A DNA stretch of 12,928 nucleotides from Acidobacteriota bacterium (GCA_023429845.1 JAEZCY010000320.1:1-12928), one strand, 5' to 3'; positions 1 through 8,395 are shown, counted from the first letter of the stretch. A program made the numbers and translations. Notes: generated from the sequence alone by a model not told the origin.

Positions 1-1041
1 AGCCGCGCCTGGCGGAGCCCGACGCTCGACCTGTCGATCGAGAACCTGGGGCCGCAGCAACTCGACCGGGACGCCTTCGTGTGGTTCACGCAGCCGCTCG
101 ACGTCGGCGCGCGCCGGTCCACGCGCATTGCCGCGGCGCGGGCCTCGCGCGACGCGCTGTCGCTCGAGGTGGACGTGCAGCGGCGCGACATCGACATGCT
201 CGTCGTGCAGACCTACTTCGCCGTCGCGCGCAATCGCCAGGCGATGGACCTGCTTGTCACACACGAGCGCGCCGTGGAGGACGTTGTCCAACTGCTCCGT
301 CGTCGCGTGCAGGAAGGCGTCGCGCCGGAAGGCGACCTGCGCAAGCTCGAAGCGGAGCGCGCGCGCGTCGCCCTCGTCCGCGTCAGAGCGGAGCTCGAAC
401 TCCGGCAACAGGCCTTCGCGTTGGGCGTACTGACCGGTGAGAGCGCTGCCGGCATCGCGGAGCGCGTCACACCGCCCGTGGCATCCCCACTCGGAACACC
501 CGACGTCGAGGCCGGCGTGGAACGCCGCGCCGACGTGCGTGCGGCACTCGCGCGCGTCGAGGAGCGCCGCACGAGCGCGGCGGCCGAGCGGGCTCTCGGG
601 GGCACGGCCATTGCGCTCACGGGCGGCTACAAGCGCACGGAGGGCTTCCACACGGGCACGGCGGGCGTGTCCATCGACCTGCCGATCGGCGCCCGCAACG
701 CTCCCGCACGACTGCGAGCCGAGGGCGAGGTCACGGCCGCGGCGCTCGAGCTCGAACAGGCGCGCCGCCAGGCCCGCGCCGAAATCGAGCAGGCGCTGCT
801 CGCCGCGACGTTGCTGGCCGACCAGGCCGGACACATCGAACGCGAGCTCGTGGATCCGGCCACCATCGCGCAGCGTGCGGCGCGCGCCGCGCTTCGTGAA
901 GGCACCGGCGACGCACTCGCGCTCGTCGACGCCGATCGCGTGTACATCGACACCCGGCGCGAGGCGCTGGCCCTGCAACTCGACGCGGCGGCTGCGGGCA
1001 TCCGCGCGCGCCTCGCCCTTGGAGAGGACCCCCTGCCATGA
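1..1041 (+). CDS. czcC: CzcC-like outer-membrane efflux channel (TolC family), 5' partial
   Basis: This is the outer-membrane channel of a tripartite heavy-metal efflux complex, which lets the RND pump expel cations across the outer membrane. The reading frame is open from base 1, so the N-terminus (signal peptide and first helices) lies outside the window; 346 residues are visible. A GTG at 79 falls inside the conserved domain and is not the real start, because the residues before it (…LDLSIENLGP…) already match the family. Visible features are the 'FTQPLDVGARR' motif typical of CzcC/TolC proteins and long Ala/Arg/Glu-rich amphipathic helices. A short strand-forming stretch (ALTGGYKRTEGF…GVSIDLPIG) starts the second half of the internal duplication. 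The stop codon overlaps the next gene's ATG by 4 bases (ATGA), which indicates coupling with the adaptor. The family call is firm. The symbol is by analogy and the metal is not proven. Confidence 0.88.
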   Translation, partial: SRAWRSPTLDLSIENLGPQQLDRDAFVWFTQPLDVGARRSTRIAAARASRDALSLEVDVQRRDIDMLVVQTYFAVARNRQAMDLLVTHERAVEDVVQLLRRRVQEGVAPEGDLRKLEAERARVALVRVRAELELRQQAFALGVLTGESAAGIAERVTPPVASPLGTPDVEAGVERRADVRAALARVEERRTSAAAERALGGTAIALTGGYKRTEGFHTGTAGVSIDLPIGARNAPARLRAEGEVTAAALELEQARRQARAEIEQALLAATLLADQAGHIERELVDPATIAQRAARAALREGTGDALALVDADRVYIDTRREALALQLDAAAAGIRARLALGEDPLP

Positions 1042-2240
1042 CCGTTCCCCGAATGCCTCGCGCGTCCCTGTGCGTCGGCGCGCTGCTCGTTTCCGTGACG
1101 AGCGTGGCGTGCGGCGGCGGCCAGCAGGACGAGGCGCAGGCGCCATCGGCACAGCCCGATGCCGTGACGCTGTCGAAGTCGTCCGAGCAGCTTGCCGGCA
1201 TCGTCGCGGAGGCGGTGAAGGCCGAGGTCGTAGCGCCTGAACTCGAAGCCGTCGGCACCGTCGCGCTCGACGACACGCGCACGGCGCGCATCGGCGCACT
1301 CGTCGAAGGCATGGTTTCGGCCACGCACGCAAACGTCGGCGACCGCGTGCGGCGGGGCGCGCTGCTGGCGGGCATCCACAGTCATCAGGTACACGACGGC
1401 TGGGCCGAGTATCGCAAAGCGCTCGCCGAACGTCGGCGCAGCGAGCAGGAGCTCGCGTTCGCGACGGATGCGCTCGCCCGCACCGAGCGTCTGCTGGCAG
1501 ACGCCGCCGCGTCGCCGCTCGAGCTCGAACGCGCGCGCACCGCGCGGGCGGGGTCGGCCGAGCAGCTGAAGATGGCAGAGGCCGAGGTGCGGCGCACCGT
1601 GGAGTCGCTGGAGCATCTCGGGCTGAGCGTGCGCGATGCTCCGGCGGGTGCCGCAGAGGAGCTCATCCCCGTCCGCACGCCACAGGAGGGTGTGGTGCTC
1701 GAACGCCTCGTCACCGCGGGCACGGCCGTGACGCCGGGCGCGCCGCTGTTCGTCGTCGCCGACACGTCGGTGCTCTGGGTGCTGGCCGAGATCGACGAGG
1801 CGGCGCTCTCCAGCGTGCGCGTCGGGCTGTCGGTCGAGATTGCCGTCTCGGCGTATCCATCGGCGCGCTTCCCGGCGAAGGTGACGTTGATCGGCGACAC
1901 CATCAATCCCTCGACGCGTCGCGTCGTCGTGCGCGCCGAAGTGCCGAACGCCGACGGCCGCCTCAAGCCGGGCATGTTCGCGCGCGTGCACGTCGAGGGG
2001 GTCGCGACCACGCCGCTCGTCCACGTGCCCGTCGACGCGGTGCAGGACATCGGACAGCGTCGCGTCGTGTTCGTGCCGGGCGAGAACGGACAGTACGCCG
2101 CACGAGACGTGGAGACCGGCGCGGAACGGGACGGACGGGTCGAGATCCGACGCGGCCTCGATGATGGCGAGAAGGTCGTGACCCGCGGCGCATTCCTGCT
2201 GAAGTCACAGCTGCTGGCTTCTCCCGAAGGCGAGGACTAG
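1038..2240 (+). CDS. czcB: CzcB-like RND periplasmic adaptor (membrane fusion) lipoprotein
   Basis: This is the periplasmic adaptor that joins the RND pump to the outer-membrane channel. It has 400 residues, normal for the HlyD/CzcB family. The ATG at 1038 is preceded by GAGGA (1024-1028) with a 9-base spacer and overlaps the previous stop. An in-frame ATG at 1053 is a weaker alternative. A lipoprotein signal is visible: a hydrophobic stretch at about 11-24, then the lipobox SVAC with Cys25. The order of domains is a first lipoyl half (about 75-113), a coiled-coil hairpin rich in Arg/Glu/Ala (about 120-190), a second lipoyl half (about 205-240, 'VRTPQEGVVLERLVTAGTAV'), a beta-barrel (about 245-320) and a membrane-proximal domain (about 325-395). 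Three histidines (H114, H116, H119) cluster where the first lipoyl half meets the hairpin. Family-level identity is strong; the substrate is inferred from the pump. Confidence 0.92.
   Translation: MTVPRMPRASLCVGALLVSVTSVACGGGQQDEAQAPSAQPDAVTLSKSSEQLAGIVAEAVKAEVVAPELEAVGTVALDDTRTARIGALVEGMVSATHANVGDRVRRGALLAGIHSHQVHDGWAEYRKALAERRRSEQELAFATDALARTERLLADAAASPLELERARTARAGSAEQLKMAEAEVRRTVESLEHLGLSVRDAPAGAAEELIPVRTPQEGVVLERLVTAGTAVTPGAPLFVVADTSVLWVLAEIDEAALSSVRVGLSVEIAVSAYPSARFPAKVTLIGDTINPSTRRVVVRAEVPNADGRLKPGMFARVHVEGVATTPLVHVPVDAVQDIGQRRVVFVPGENGQYAARDVETGAERDGRVEIRRGLDDGEKVVTRGAFLLKSQLLASPEGED
2232..2236 (+). promoter_or_regulatory. Ribosome binding site of the RND pump gene
   Basis: GAGGA ends 7 bases before a GTG codon at 2244. 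No ATG lies nearby in frame, and the next residues (GVIERFTAAALRHR) match the usual N-terminus of the family, so this site decides the GTG start. The same GAGGA motif precedes the adaptor (1024-1028) and the response regulator (5316-5320). Confidence 0.7.
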
Positions 2241-2243
2241 CCC

Positions 2244-5200
2244 GTGGGCGTCATCGAGCGGTTCACTGCGGCGGCACTGCGCCACCGCGCCTTCGTGCTC
2301 GCCTGCGTTGTCGCCCTGGCGCTGACCGGACTCTACGCATACCGCGACCTGCCGGTCGAAGCCTTCCCGGATCTGACCAACAACCAGGTCGTGGTGGTGA
2401 CGCAGGCCGACGGCCTGGCGGCGCCCGAGGTCGAGCAACGCATCACCTATCCAATCGAGACGGCCCTGATGGGCACGCCCGGGGCCGAAGAGGTGCGTTC
2501 GCTCTCGAAGTTCGGCCTGTCGATGGTGACCGTGGTGTTCGCCGACGCGGTGCCGGTGTACTTCGCACGGCAGCTGGTCACCGAGCGGGTCAACGAGGTG
2601 CGCAGCCGCATACCGCCAGGCGCCGAGCCGTCGCTCGGGCCGGTCGCCACCGCCTTCGGCGAGATATACCAGTACCTGATCGAGGGCGACGACACCTCGG
2701 TGATGGCGCGCAAGACGCTGCACGACTGGTCGGTCCGCAACCGGCTGCGGGCCGTGCCGGGCGTGAGCGAGATCAACACCTGGGGCGGGCTCACCGAGCA
2801 GTTCCATGTCGTTGTGGACCCGCAGCGGCTCGAGCGCTACCGCGTACCCGTCCAGGACGTGGTCGACGCGCTTGCCAACAGCAACCTGTCGTTCAGCGGC
2901 GGGTTCATCGAACGTCGCGCGGAGCGGACCACCGTGCGGGGTGTCGGGCTGCTTACCGGGCCGGCCGACATCGAGGCGGTGGTGATCACGGCCGTTGACG
3001 GCGTGCCCGTGCTGGTACGCGACGTCGCGGACGTCCGCACCGGTGCCATGCCACGGCAGGGCGCGGTCACTCGCGACGGGCAGGGCGAGTCGGTAGCGGG
3101 CATGGTCATCATGCTCCAGGGCGAGAACGGTCGCGAAGTCGGCGAGCGGGCGAAGCTGCAGATCGACGAGATCCAGAAGTCGCTGCCGTCGGGCGTGACG
3201 ATCGTGCCGTTCTACGACCAGACGGAGGTCATCGATCGCACCGCCTCGACGGTGAGGCGCAACCTCATCGAGGGATCGCTGCTCGTGACCGCGGTGCTGT
3301 TCTTCTTCCTCCGTGACGTGCGCGCCTCGTTGATCGTCGCGGCAGTAATCCCGCTCTCCATGCTGTGCGGCTTCATCGGCATGCGCATCTTCGGCGTCTC
3401 GGCCAACCTGATGTCGCTCGGCGCCATCGACTTCGGCCTCATCGTCGACGGCGCGGTCGTCATGATGGAGAACTTCGTGCGACGACGAGCGGAGGCCGAA
3501 ACCGTGTTGTCGGACGACAAGGCGGAACTGGGTCGCATGCGGCTCGCGATCTTCACGCCGGCGGCCATCGAGGTGGCTCGGCCCATCCTCTTCGGCGTGC
3601 TGATCATCATCGCGGTGTACCTGCCGATCTTCACGCTCGAAGGGCTCGAGGGGAAGATGTTCCGCCCGATGGCCATCACGGTGTGCTCGGCCATCTTCGG
3701 CGCGCTCCTGCTCGCGCTCACGGCGGTGCCGGCCGCCTCGTCGTACTTCCTCAAGATGAGCGGCCATCACGAGGAGCAGCGCTGGTTCGTGCGCCTGCGC
3801 GATCGCTATGTCCGCCACCTGACTGGCGCCATGCAGCACCGCGCGCGCACGATCGGCGTGGCGCTCGTCGCGGTGACGGCGGCAGTCGGCTCGCTCGCCT
3901 GGATTGGCACCGAGTTCATGCCGCGCCTCGACGAAGGCGCGATCCTGATCGAGACCCGCAAGCTGCCGTCGGTTTCACTCGAGGAGTCGGTGGCGATCGC
4001 GACGAAGGTCGAGCAGATCGTCAGGCGGTTCCCCGAGGTGTCGCAGGTCGTGACGAAGATGGGGCGTCCGGACCTCGCCACCGAGGCGATGGGCATCTAC
4101 CAGGGCGACCTGTACGTGAACCTGCACCCGGAGGACGAGTGGACGAGCGGGCGCGACAAGGACGCACTCATCGAGGGGCTGGCCGAGGCATTGAAGGAGA
4201 TGCCGGGCATCACGGTGAACTTCACGCAACCGATGGCGATGCGCCTCGACGAGGTCGTCTCGGGTGTGAAGGCGGACGTCGCCGCCAAGATCTTCGGCGA
4301 GGACGCTGCCACGCTCGAGCGGCTCGCCGCCGAGATCGAGTCGATCATGGCGAAGGTCCCGGGCGTGGCCGACCTGCAGGTGGAGGTCTTCTCCGGCGCA
4401 TCGCAGCTCGAGCTGACCATCGACCGTGGCGCGATCGCGCGTTATGGCCTGCACGTCGACGACGTACAGCGGGTCGTGGAGGCTGCGGTAGGTGGCACCG
4501 ACGCGACGGCCGTGCTCGACGGTCCGCGGCGCATCCCGGTCATCGTCCGGTTCGATGAGTCGACGCGTGTGAACGAGGCAGCGCTCGGCGCGCTGCTGCT
4601 CACCGCCCCCGGCGGCGAGAAGGTGCCACTCTCGCGCGTGGTTCGCATCGAGCGGACCAGCACTCCGGAAGCGATCAGCCACGAAGGCGGACAGCGCCGG
4701 CTCGTCGTGCAGTGCAACGTCCGCGGCCGCGACATCGGCAGTTTCGTCGCCGAGGCGCAGCAGCGGATGGCCACGGTCGAGATGCCGGTCGGCTACTACG
4801 TACGCTGGGGTGGACAGTTCGAGAACCAGGCGCGCGCCACCCAGCGGCTGGCGCTGGTGATTCCGCTCTCGCTCGCCATCATCTTCGCGCTGCTCTACGT
4901 GACGTTCCACAACGTGCGCCATGCGGCGCTGATCATCCTGAACGTGCCGTTCGCGCTCGTGGGCGGCATCGCCGCGCTGTGGATCCGGGGACTGAACCTG
5001 AACCTCTCGGCCTCGGTCGGGTTCATCGCACTGTTCGGCGTTGCCGTCCTCAACGGCGTCGTGCTCATCACGGCGGTCAACCAGTTGCGCGGCCAGGGAC
5101 ACGTGCTCCGGGACGCGATTCTCCTCGGCTCGGCCTCGCGCCTGAAGGCCGTGCTGATGACGGCGCTCGTCGCGGCCATCGGTTTCGTGCCGATGGCGCT

Positions 5201-5354
5201 CTCCACCGGCGCCGGCGCCGAGGTGCAGCGGCCGCTCGCCTCGGTGGTGATCGGCGGCGTGATCACCTCGACGTTGCTCACCCTCATCGTGCTGCCCGTC
5301 GTGTATGAAATGATCGAGGACAGGCTCCATGCGTCTGCTCGTCGTCGAGGATGA
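2244..5354 (+). CDS. czcA: CzcA-like heavy-metal efflux RND pump (HME class)
   Basis: This is the inner-membrane, proton-driven RND pump of the efflux complex, exporting metal cations through the adaptor and outer channel. It has 1036 residues, full length for the family, and starts at GTG. One N-terminal helix is at about 16-33, helices 2-6 at about 342-503, helix 7 at about 535-556 and helices 8-12 at about 869-1022, with two large periplasmic loops between. Helix 4 carries DFGLIVDGAVVMMEN (D396, D402, E409), the acidic triad of CzcA-type divalent-cation pumps. The Cu(I)/Ag(I) pumps (CusA) differ here. The N-terminal 'RDLPVEAFPDLTNNQV' and C-terminal 'LLTLIVLPVVYEMIED' segments are also typical. 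It starts 3 bases after the adaptor stop and overlaps the regulator gene by 26 bases. Zn, Co or Cd export is the best inference, but the sequence alone does not fix the ion. Confidence 0.95.
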   Translation: MGVIERFTAAALRHRAFVLACVVALALTGLYAYRDLPVEAFPDLTNNQVVVVTQADGLAAPEVEQRITYPIETALMGTPGAEEVRSLSKFGLSMVTVVFADAVPVYFARQLVTERVNEVRSRIPPGAEPSLGPVATAFGEIYQYLIEGDDTSVMARKTLHDWSVRNRLRAVPGVSEINTWGGLTEQFHVVVDPQRLERYRVPVQDVVDALANSNLSFSGGFIERRAERTTVRGVGLLTGPADIEAVVITAVDGVPVLVRDVADVRTGAMPRQGAVTRDGQGESVAGMVIMLQGENGREVGERAKLQIDEIQKSLPSGVTIVPFYDQTEVIDRTASTVRRNLIEGSLLVTAVLFFFLRDVRASLIVAAVIPLSMLCGFIGMRIFGVSANLMSLGAIDFGLIVDGAVVMMENFVRRRAEAETVLSDDKAELGRMRLAIFTPAAIEVARPILFGVLIIIAVYLPIFTLEGLEGKMFRPMAITVCSAIFGALLLALTAVPAASSYFLKMSGHHEEQRWFVRLRDRYVRHLTGAMQHRARTIGVALVAVTAAVGSLAWIGTEFMPRLDEGAILIETRKLPSVSLEESVAIATKVEQIVRRFPEVSQVVTKMGRPDLATEAMGIYQGDLYVNLHPEDEWTSGRDKDALIEGLAEALKEMPGITVNFTQPMAMRLDEVVSGVKADVAAKIFGEDAATLERLAAEIESIMAKVPGVADLQVEVFSGASQLELTIDRGAIARYGLHVDDVQRVVEAAVGGTDATAVLDGPRRIPVIVRFDESTRVNEAALGALLLTAPGGEKVPLSRVVRIERTSTPEAISHEGGQRRLVVQCNVRGRDIGSFVAEAQQRMATVEMPVGYYVRWGGQFENQARATQRLALVIPLSLAIIFALLYVTFHNVRHAALIILNVPFALVGGIAALWIRGLNLNLSASVGFIALFGVAVLNGVVLITAVNQLRGQGHVLRDAILLGSASRLKAVLMTALVAAIGFVPMALSTGAGAEVQRPLASVVIGGVITSTLLTLIVLPVVYEMIEDRLHASARRRG

Positions 5355-6009
5355 CCCCACCATCAGCCACTTCCTCGTGAAGGGGCTGCGTGAGGACCAG
5401 CATCTCGTGGATCTGGCCGAAGACGGCGACACGGCCGAGGCGCAGGCGCTCGCGGGCGACTACGATGCGATCCTGCTCGACGTGATGCTGCCGGCCCGCG
5501 ACGGGTTCGAGGTGTGTCGGCGGCTGCGGGCGCAGGGCGTGGACACGCCGATCCTGATGGTGACCGCGCGGGATGCGGTGGGTGACAGGGTGCGGGGACT
5601 CGACACCGGCGCCGACGACTACCTCGTGAAGCCGTTCGCCTACGACGAGGTGGTGGCGCGCCTGCGCGCGCTCACCCGCCGAGGACGGACGGCAGGCCTG
5701 TCTGCGGTGCTCACCGCCGGCCCGCTCTCGCTCGACCTCGAGGCACATCAGGCGGAAGCAGGCGGGACGCCCGTGTCGCTGACCGCCACCGAGTACCGGC
5801 TGCTCGAGTATCTGATGCGCCGGGCCGGCACCATCGTGTCGCGCGACCAGCTGGCCGAGCACGTCTGGGGCGGCGACTACGACCCGGGCTCGAACCTCGC
5901 CGACGTGTACATCGGCTACCTCCGCAGAAAGCTCGCCGGGACGCCCGCCGCCGATCGGATCCGGACGATACGCGGCCTCGGCTACATGCTCGCACGCGGC
6001 GACGCATGA
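5329..6009 (+). CDS. OmpR/PhoB-family response regulator (CzcR/CusR-like)
   Basis: This is a two-component response regulator that should bind DNA when phosphorylated by the kinase encoded next. It has 226 residues, normal for the OmpR family. The receiver domain (about 1-115) shows the acidic pair E7/D8-D9, the phosphoacceptor D51 in 'ILLDVMLP', T79 and K101 in 'DDYLVKPF'. The C-terminal winged-helix domain (about 128-224) includes 'LTATEYRLLEYLMRRAG' and 'VDVYIGYLRRKL'-type recognition-helix sequence (here ADVYIGYLRRKL), ending in 'IRTIRGLGYML'. GAGGA at 5316-5320 lies 8 bases before the ATG, inside the end of the pump gene, and supports this start. The 26-base overlap with the pump and 4-base overlap with the kinase place it in the efflux operon. 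Control of the same operon is inferred from this position and from Czc/Cus systems; the operator would be outside the window. Confidence 0.94.
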   Translation: MRLLVVEDDPTISHFLVKGLREDQHLVDLAEDGDTAEAQALAGDYDAILLDVMLPARDGFEVCRRLRAQGVDTPILMVTARDAVGDRVRGLDTGADDYLVKPFAYDEVVARLRALTRRGRTAGLSAVLTAGPLSLDLEAHQAEAGGTPVSLTATEYRLLEYLMRRAGTIVSRDQLAEHVWGGDYDPGSNLADVYIGYLRRKLAGTPAADRIRTIRGLGYMLARGDA

Positions 6010-7439
6010 CCCCCATGACCGCGCTGTCGTTTCGCGCCCGACTGACCCTCCGCTGGACGATCGCGTTCGGCCTGCTGCTCGCGCTCGCCAACACCGCGGT
6101 GTACATGGGCGTGCGCACCTACGCGCAGCGCGACGTGGATGCCCACCTGCGCACGGTCGCCGCCACGGAGATCGCGTCGTCCACCGACCAGGGCGGCGTC
6201 CTGCACCTGCACGAGTTCTCGGTGGACGACATCGGCGGCGGCGAGTACGCCGGCAAGTTCGTCCAGTACTACGACATGGGCGGCGCCGTCGTGGCGCAGT
6301 CGCCGATGCTGCTTGGCGAGCGGCCCGTGCTCGACGACGAGGCGTTCGTCCGGGCGAGCCGCGGCCAGCATGCGATTGCCTCCGTCAACGTCGCGTCGCG
6401 GCCGGGTCGGGTGCTGACGGCGACGATCCGCGACAACACCACGCAGTACGTCGCGGCCGTCGGCCTGCTGACCGATGGTCTCGACACCCAGCTCACGCGC
6501 CTGGCGTGGGTGCTCGGCGGTGTGTGGGTCGTCGGCCTCGGCGCAACGACGGCCACCGGATTCGTGCTCGCCTCGCGCGCGCTGGAGCCGATCGATCGGA
6601 TCACCGCGCGTGCCTCCAGCATCGCCAAGGGCGAGATCGACATGCGTCTCGACCCGCCGGCCAGCGATGACGAGATCGGGCGGATGACGCGGCTGCTCAA
6701 CGAGATGCTCGATCGCCTGCACCGCGTGATCGACGGCAACCGCCGGTTCGCTGCCGATGCCTCGCACGAGCTTCGCAGCCCGCTCACCGCCATGGCCGGC
6801 GAGATCGACGTCGCGCTGAAGCGGGAGCGCGGGCCGGACGAGTACCGCGAGACGCTGACGCGGTTGCGCACCCAGATCGACGGGCTGACGGCGTTGTCGG
6901 AGCACCTGATGCTGCTGGTCCGCGCCGAGGAGCGCTCCGGGCACGTGGCCGCGGAGGAGGTGCCCGTGCGGGCGTTCGTCGACGCGGCGTGCCGGCGCTT
7001 CGACGCCCAGGCAGCCGCGCGCGGGATCACGCTCGCGCACAGCGGACTCGACGGGCTGATCGCGTACGCGCAGCCTGCGCTGCTGGCTCGCGTGCTCGAC
7101 AACCTGATTGCCAATGCCGTGCAGTACAACCGCGAGGGCGGCGCCATCCACGTCAGCGGCTACGACGAGCCGGCCCCGGGCGACGCCTGGGAAGCCGGAC
7201 GGGTGCGACTCGAGATCGCCGACACCGGGCCGGGTATTCCACGCGACGAATGGGAGCGCGTGTTCGAACGCTTCTACCGCCGGGAGCCGTCCCGGTCGCG
7301 CCGCACGGGCGGCTCGGGACTCGGGCTGGCGCTCAGTCGCGCCATCGCCACGTGGCTCGGGGGGACGGTGCGGGTCCGCGCGTCGGGCCCCGACGGCACG
7401 ACGTTCGAGCTCACGCTGCCGGGGCAGCGCCAGGCGTAG
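6006..7439 (+). CDS. Metal-responsive-type sensor histidine kinase (CzcS/CusS-like)
   Basis: This is a membrane sensor kinase, partner of the preceding regulator. It has 477 residues. Helix 1 is at about 17-36, a periplasmic sensor domain at about 37-163, helix 2 at about 166-188 and a HAMP linker at about 189-240. The dimerisation domain has the H-box 'ASHELRSPLT' with phospho-acceptor H254. The ATPase domain has the N-box (N366, N370), G1 'DTGPGIP' (D406), the F-box 'FERFYR' and G2 'GGSGLGLAL' (about 435-443), so all catalytic motifs are intact. The periplasmic domain contains H67-L68-H69-E70, a possible metal ligand set. The start is the ATGA overlap with the regulator stop; there is no clear Shine-Dalgarno, so translation is probably coupled. 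An ATG at 6015 is an alternative. The signal (a heavy metal) is inferred from the operon. Confidence 0.93.
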   Translation: MTPMTALSFRARLTLRWTIAFGLLLALANTAVYMGVRTYAQRDVDAHLRTVAATEIASSTDQGGVLHLHEFSVDDIGGGEYAGKFVQYYDMGGAVVAQSPMLLGERPVLDDEAFVRASRGQHAIASVNVASRPGRVLTATIRDNTTQYVAAVGLLTDGLDTQLTRLAWVLGGVWVVGLGATTATGFVLASRALEPIDRITARASSIAKGEIDMRLDPPASDDEIGRMTRLLNEMLDRLHRVIDGNRRFAADASHELRSPLTAMAGEIDVALKRERGPDEYRETLTRLRTQIDGLTALSEHLMLLVRAEERSGHVAAEEVPVRAFVDAACRRFDAQAAARGITLAHSGLDGLIAYAQPALLARVLDNLIANAVQYNREGGAIHVSGYDEPAPGDAWEAGRVRLEIADTGPGIPRDEWERVFERFYRREPSRSRRTGGSGLGLALSRAIATWLGGTVRVRASGPDGTTFELTLPGQRQA

Positions 7440-7531
7440 CTGGAGGAGCCCGGCTTCGACGTCCCGAGCCGAACCGGCAGTTTCTCCGCCGCGCGCCGTT
7501 GTGTCAGACTCGCGGCGTTCCCGGAGGTTCA
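7440..7531 (+). other. Intergenic gap between the efflux operon and the TIM-barrel/esterase pair
   Basis: This 92-base gap is the only plus-strand gap long enough to hold a promoter. I see no convincing terminator after the kinase, only a 5-base-pair stem (CGGCT 7451-7455 with AGCCG 7467-7471) without a T-run. TGTCAGACT (7502-7510) could be read as a poor extended -10 (TG plus 3 of 6 matches), but no good -35 lies at the right distance. Read-through from the efflux operon cannot be excluded. Confidence 0.5.
7523..7527 (+). promoter_or_regulatory. Ribosome binding site of the TIM-barrel gene
   Basis: A full GGAGG sits 4 bases before the ATG at 7532. The reading frame is open far upstream, into the kinase gene, so this site together with the Tat signal that begins right after the ATG fixes the true start. 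Confidence 0.75.
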
Positions 7532-8395
7532 ATGGCACCCGACGTCCTGTCATCCCTGTCACGTCGCAGCTTCCTTGCGGCAACGCTGGCCTCACCCCTG
7601 CTGGCCACGATCTCGGCCGCGTCGAGGCCCTCCGTGGGTCTCGAGCTGTTCTCCGTTCGCGACGAACTGTCGAAGGACCTGTTCGGCACCGTGCGACGCG
7701 TGGCGCAGATCGGCTACGAGTCGGTCGAGTTCTTCTCCCCCTACTACCAGTGGGAGCCGGCGTATGCCCGGCAGGTGCGGCAACTGCTCGACGACGTCGG
7801 CCTGAAGGCGCCGTCCACGCACAACAGCGCCGCGGTGTTCACGCCGGAAGGTCTGAAGAAGGCCGTCGAGCTGAACAAGGTCATCGGGTCGGACCTGATC
7901 GTCATGGCAAGTGCAGGGCGACGCATCACCACGCTCGACGACTGGAAGCGCGTGGCCGACCAGCTCGCCGCCGCGTCCGAGACGCTGCGTCCGCTCGGCA
8001 TGCGCGCCGGGTTCCACAACCATCAGCTCGAGTTCACGCCGATCGACGGCACCCGCCCGATGGACGTCATTGCGAAGCACACGCCCGACGACTTCGTGCT
8101 CCAACTCGACGTCGGCACCTGCGTGCACGCCGGCCAGGACCCCGTTGCGTGGATCAAGGCCCATCCTGGGCGAATCCGAAGCATCCACTGCAAGGACTGG
8201 GCGCCGGGCGACGGCGACGACAAGGGCTATCACGTGCTCACGGGCGAGGGCGCGGCGCCGTGGAAAGCGATTCGCGCGGCGGCCGAGTCGGTCGGCGGCG
8301 TCGAGACGTACCTCATCGAGCAGGAAGGCAGCCGCTTCCCGCCGTTCGAAACCGCAGAGAAGTGCCTCGCGGCGTGGAAGAGCCTGCAGTCGTGA
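7532..8395 (+). CDS. Tat-exported sugar phosphate isomerase/epimerase-family TIM-barrel protein
   Basis: This belongs to the xylose-isomerase-like TIM-barrel superfamily (AP endonuclease 2 / sugar phosphate isomerase-epimerase fold). Members interconvert sugars or inositols using a divalent metal; this one's substrate is unknown. It has 287 residues. A twin-arginine signal is visible at the N-terminus (S10-R11-R12-S13-F14-L15 followed by a hydrophobic, Ala-rich stretch to about 30), so it should be exported folded. The barrel begins at 'VGLELFSVRDEL' (about 35). Likely metal ligands are in 'FHNHQLEF' (161-168), D193 in 'LDVGTCVHAG', H219 in 'IHCKDW' and E263 in 'IEQEG', the usual Glu/His-Asp-His-Glu pattern. 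The stop overlaps a possible GTG start of the following esterase by 4 bases. The call is firm at superfamily level only. Confidence 0.88.
   Translation: MAPDVLSSLSRRSFLAATLASPLLATISAASRPSVGLELFSVRDELSKDLFGTVRRVAQIGYESVEFFSPYYQWEPAYARQVRQLLDDVGLKAPSTHNSAAVFTPEGLKKAVELNKVIGSDLIVMASAGRRITTLDDWKRVADQLAAASETLRPLGMRAGFHNHQLEFTPIDGTRPMDVIAKHTPDDFVLQLDVGTCVHAGQDPVAWIKAHPGRIRSIHCKDWAPGDGDDKGYHVLTGEGAAPWKAIRAAAESVGGVETYLIEQEGSRFPPFETAEKCLAAWKSLQS

Noticed and set aside
7502..7510. TGTCAGACT considered as an extended -10 promoter for the TIM-barrel gene.
   Set aside because: Only 3 of 6 positions match the -10 consensus and there is no -35 at a suitable distance; it is kept only as a note on the intergenic gap.
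2205..7595. Very long open frames on the minus strand opposite the pump, regulator and kinase genes (2205-3839, 3975-5432, 5982-7595).
   Set aside because: Their translations are low-complexity His/Arg/Asp/Glu-rich with no recognisable domain, as expected for shadows of GC-rich coding DNA. The plus strand there encodes clear, full-length proteins.
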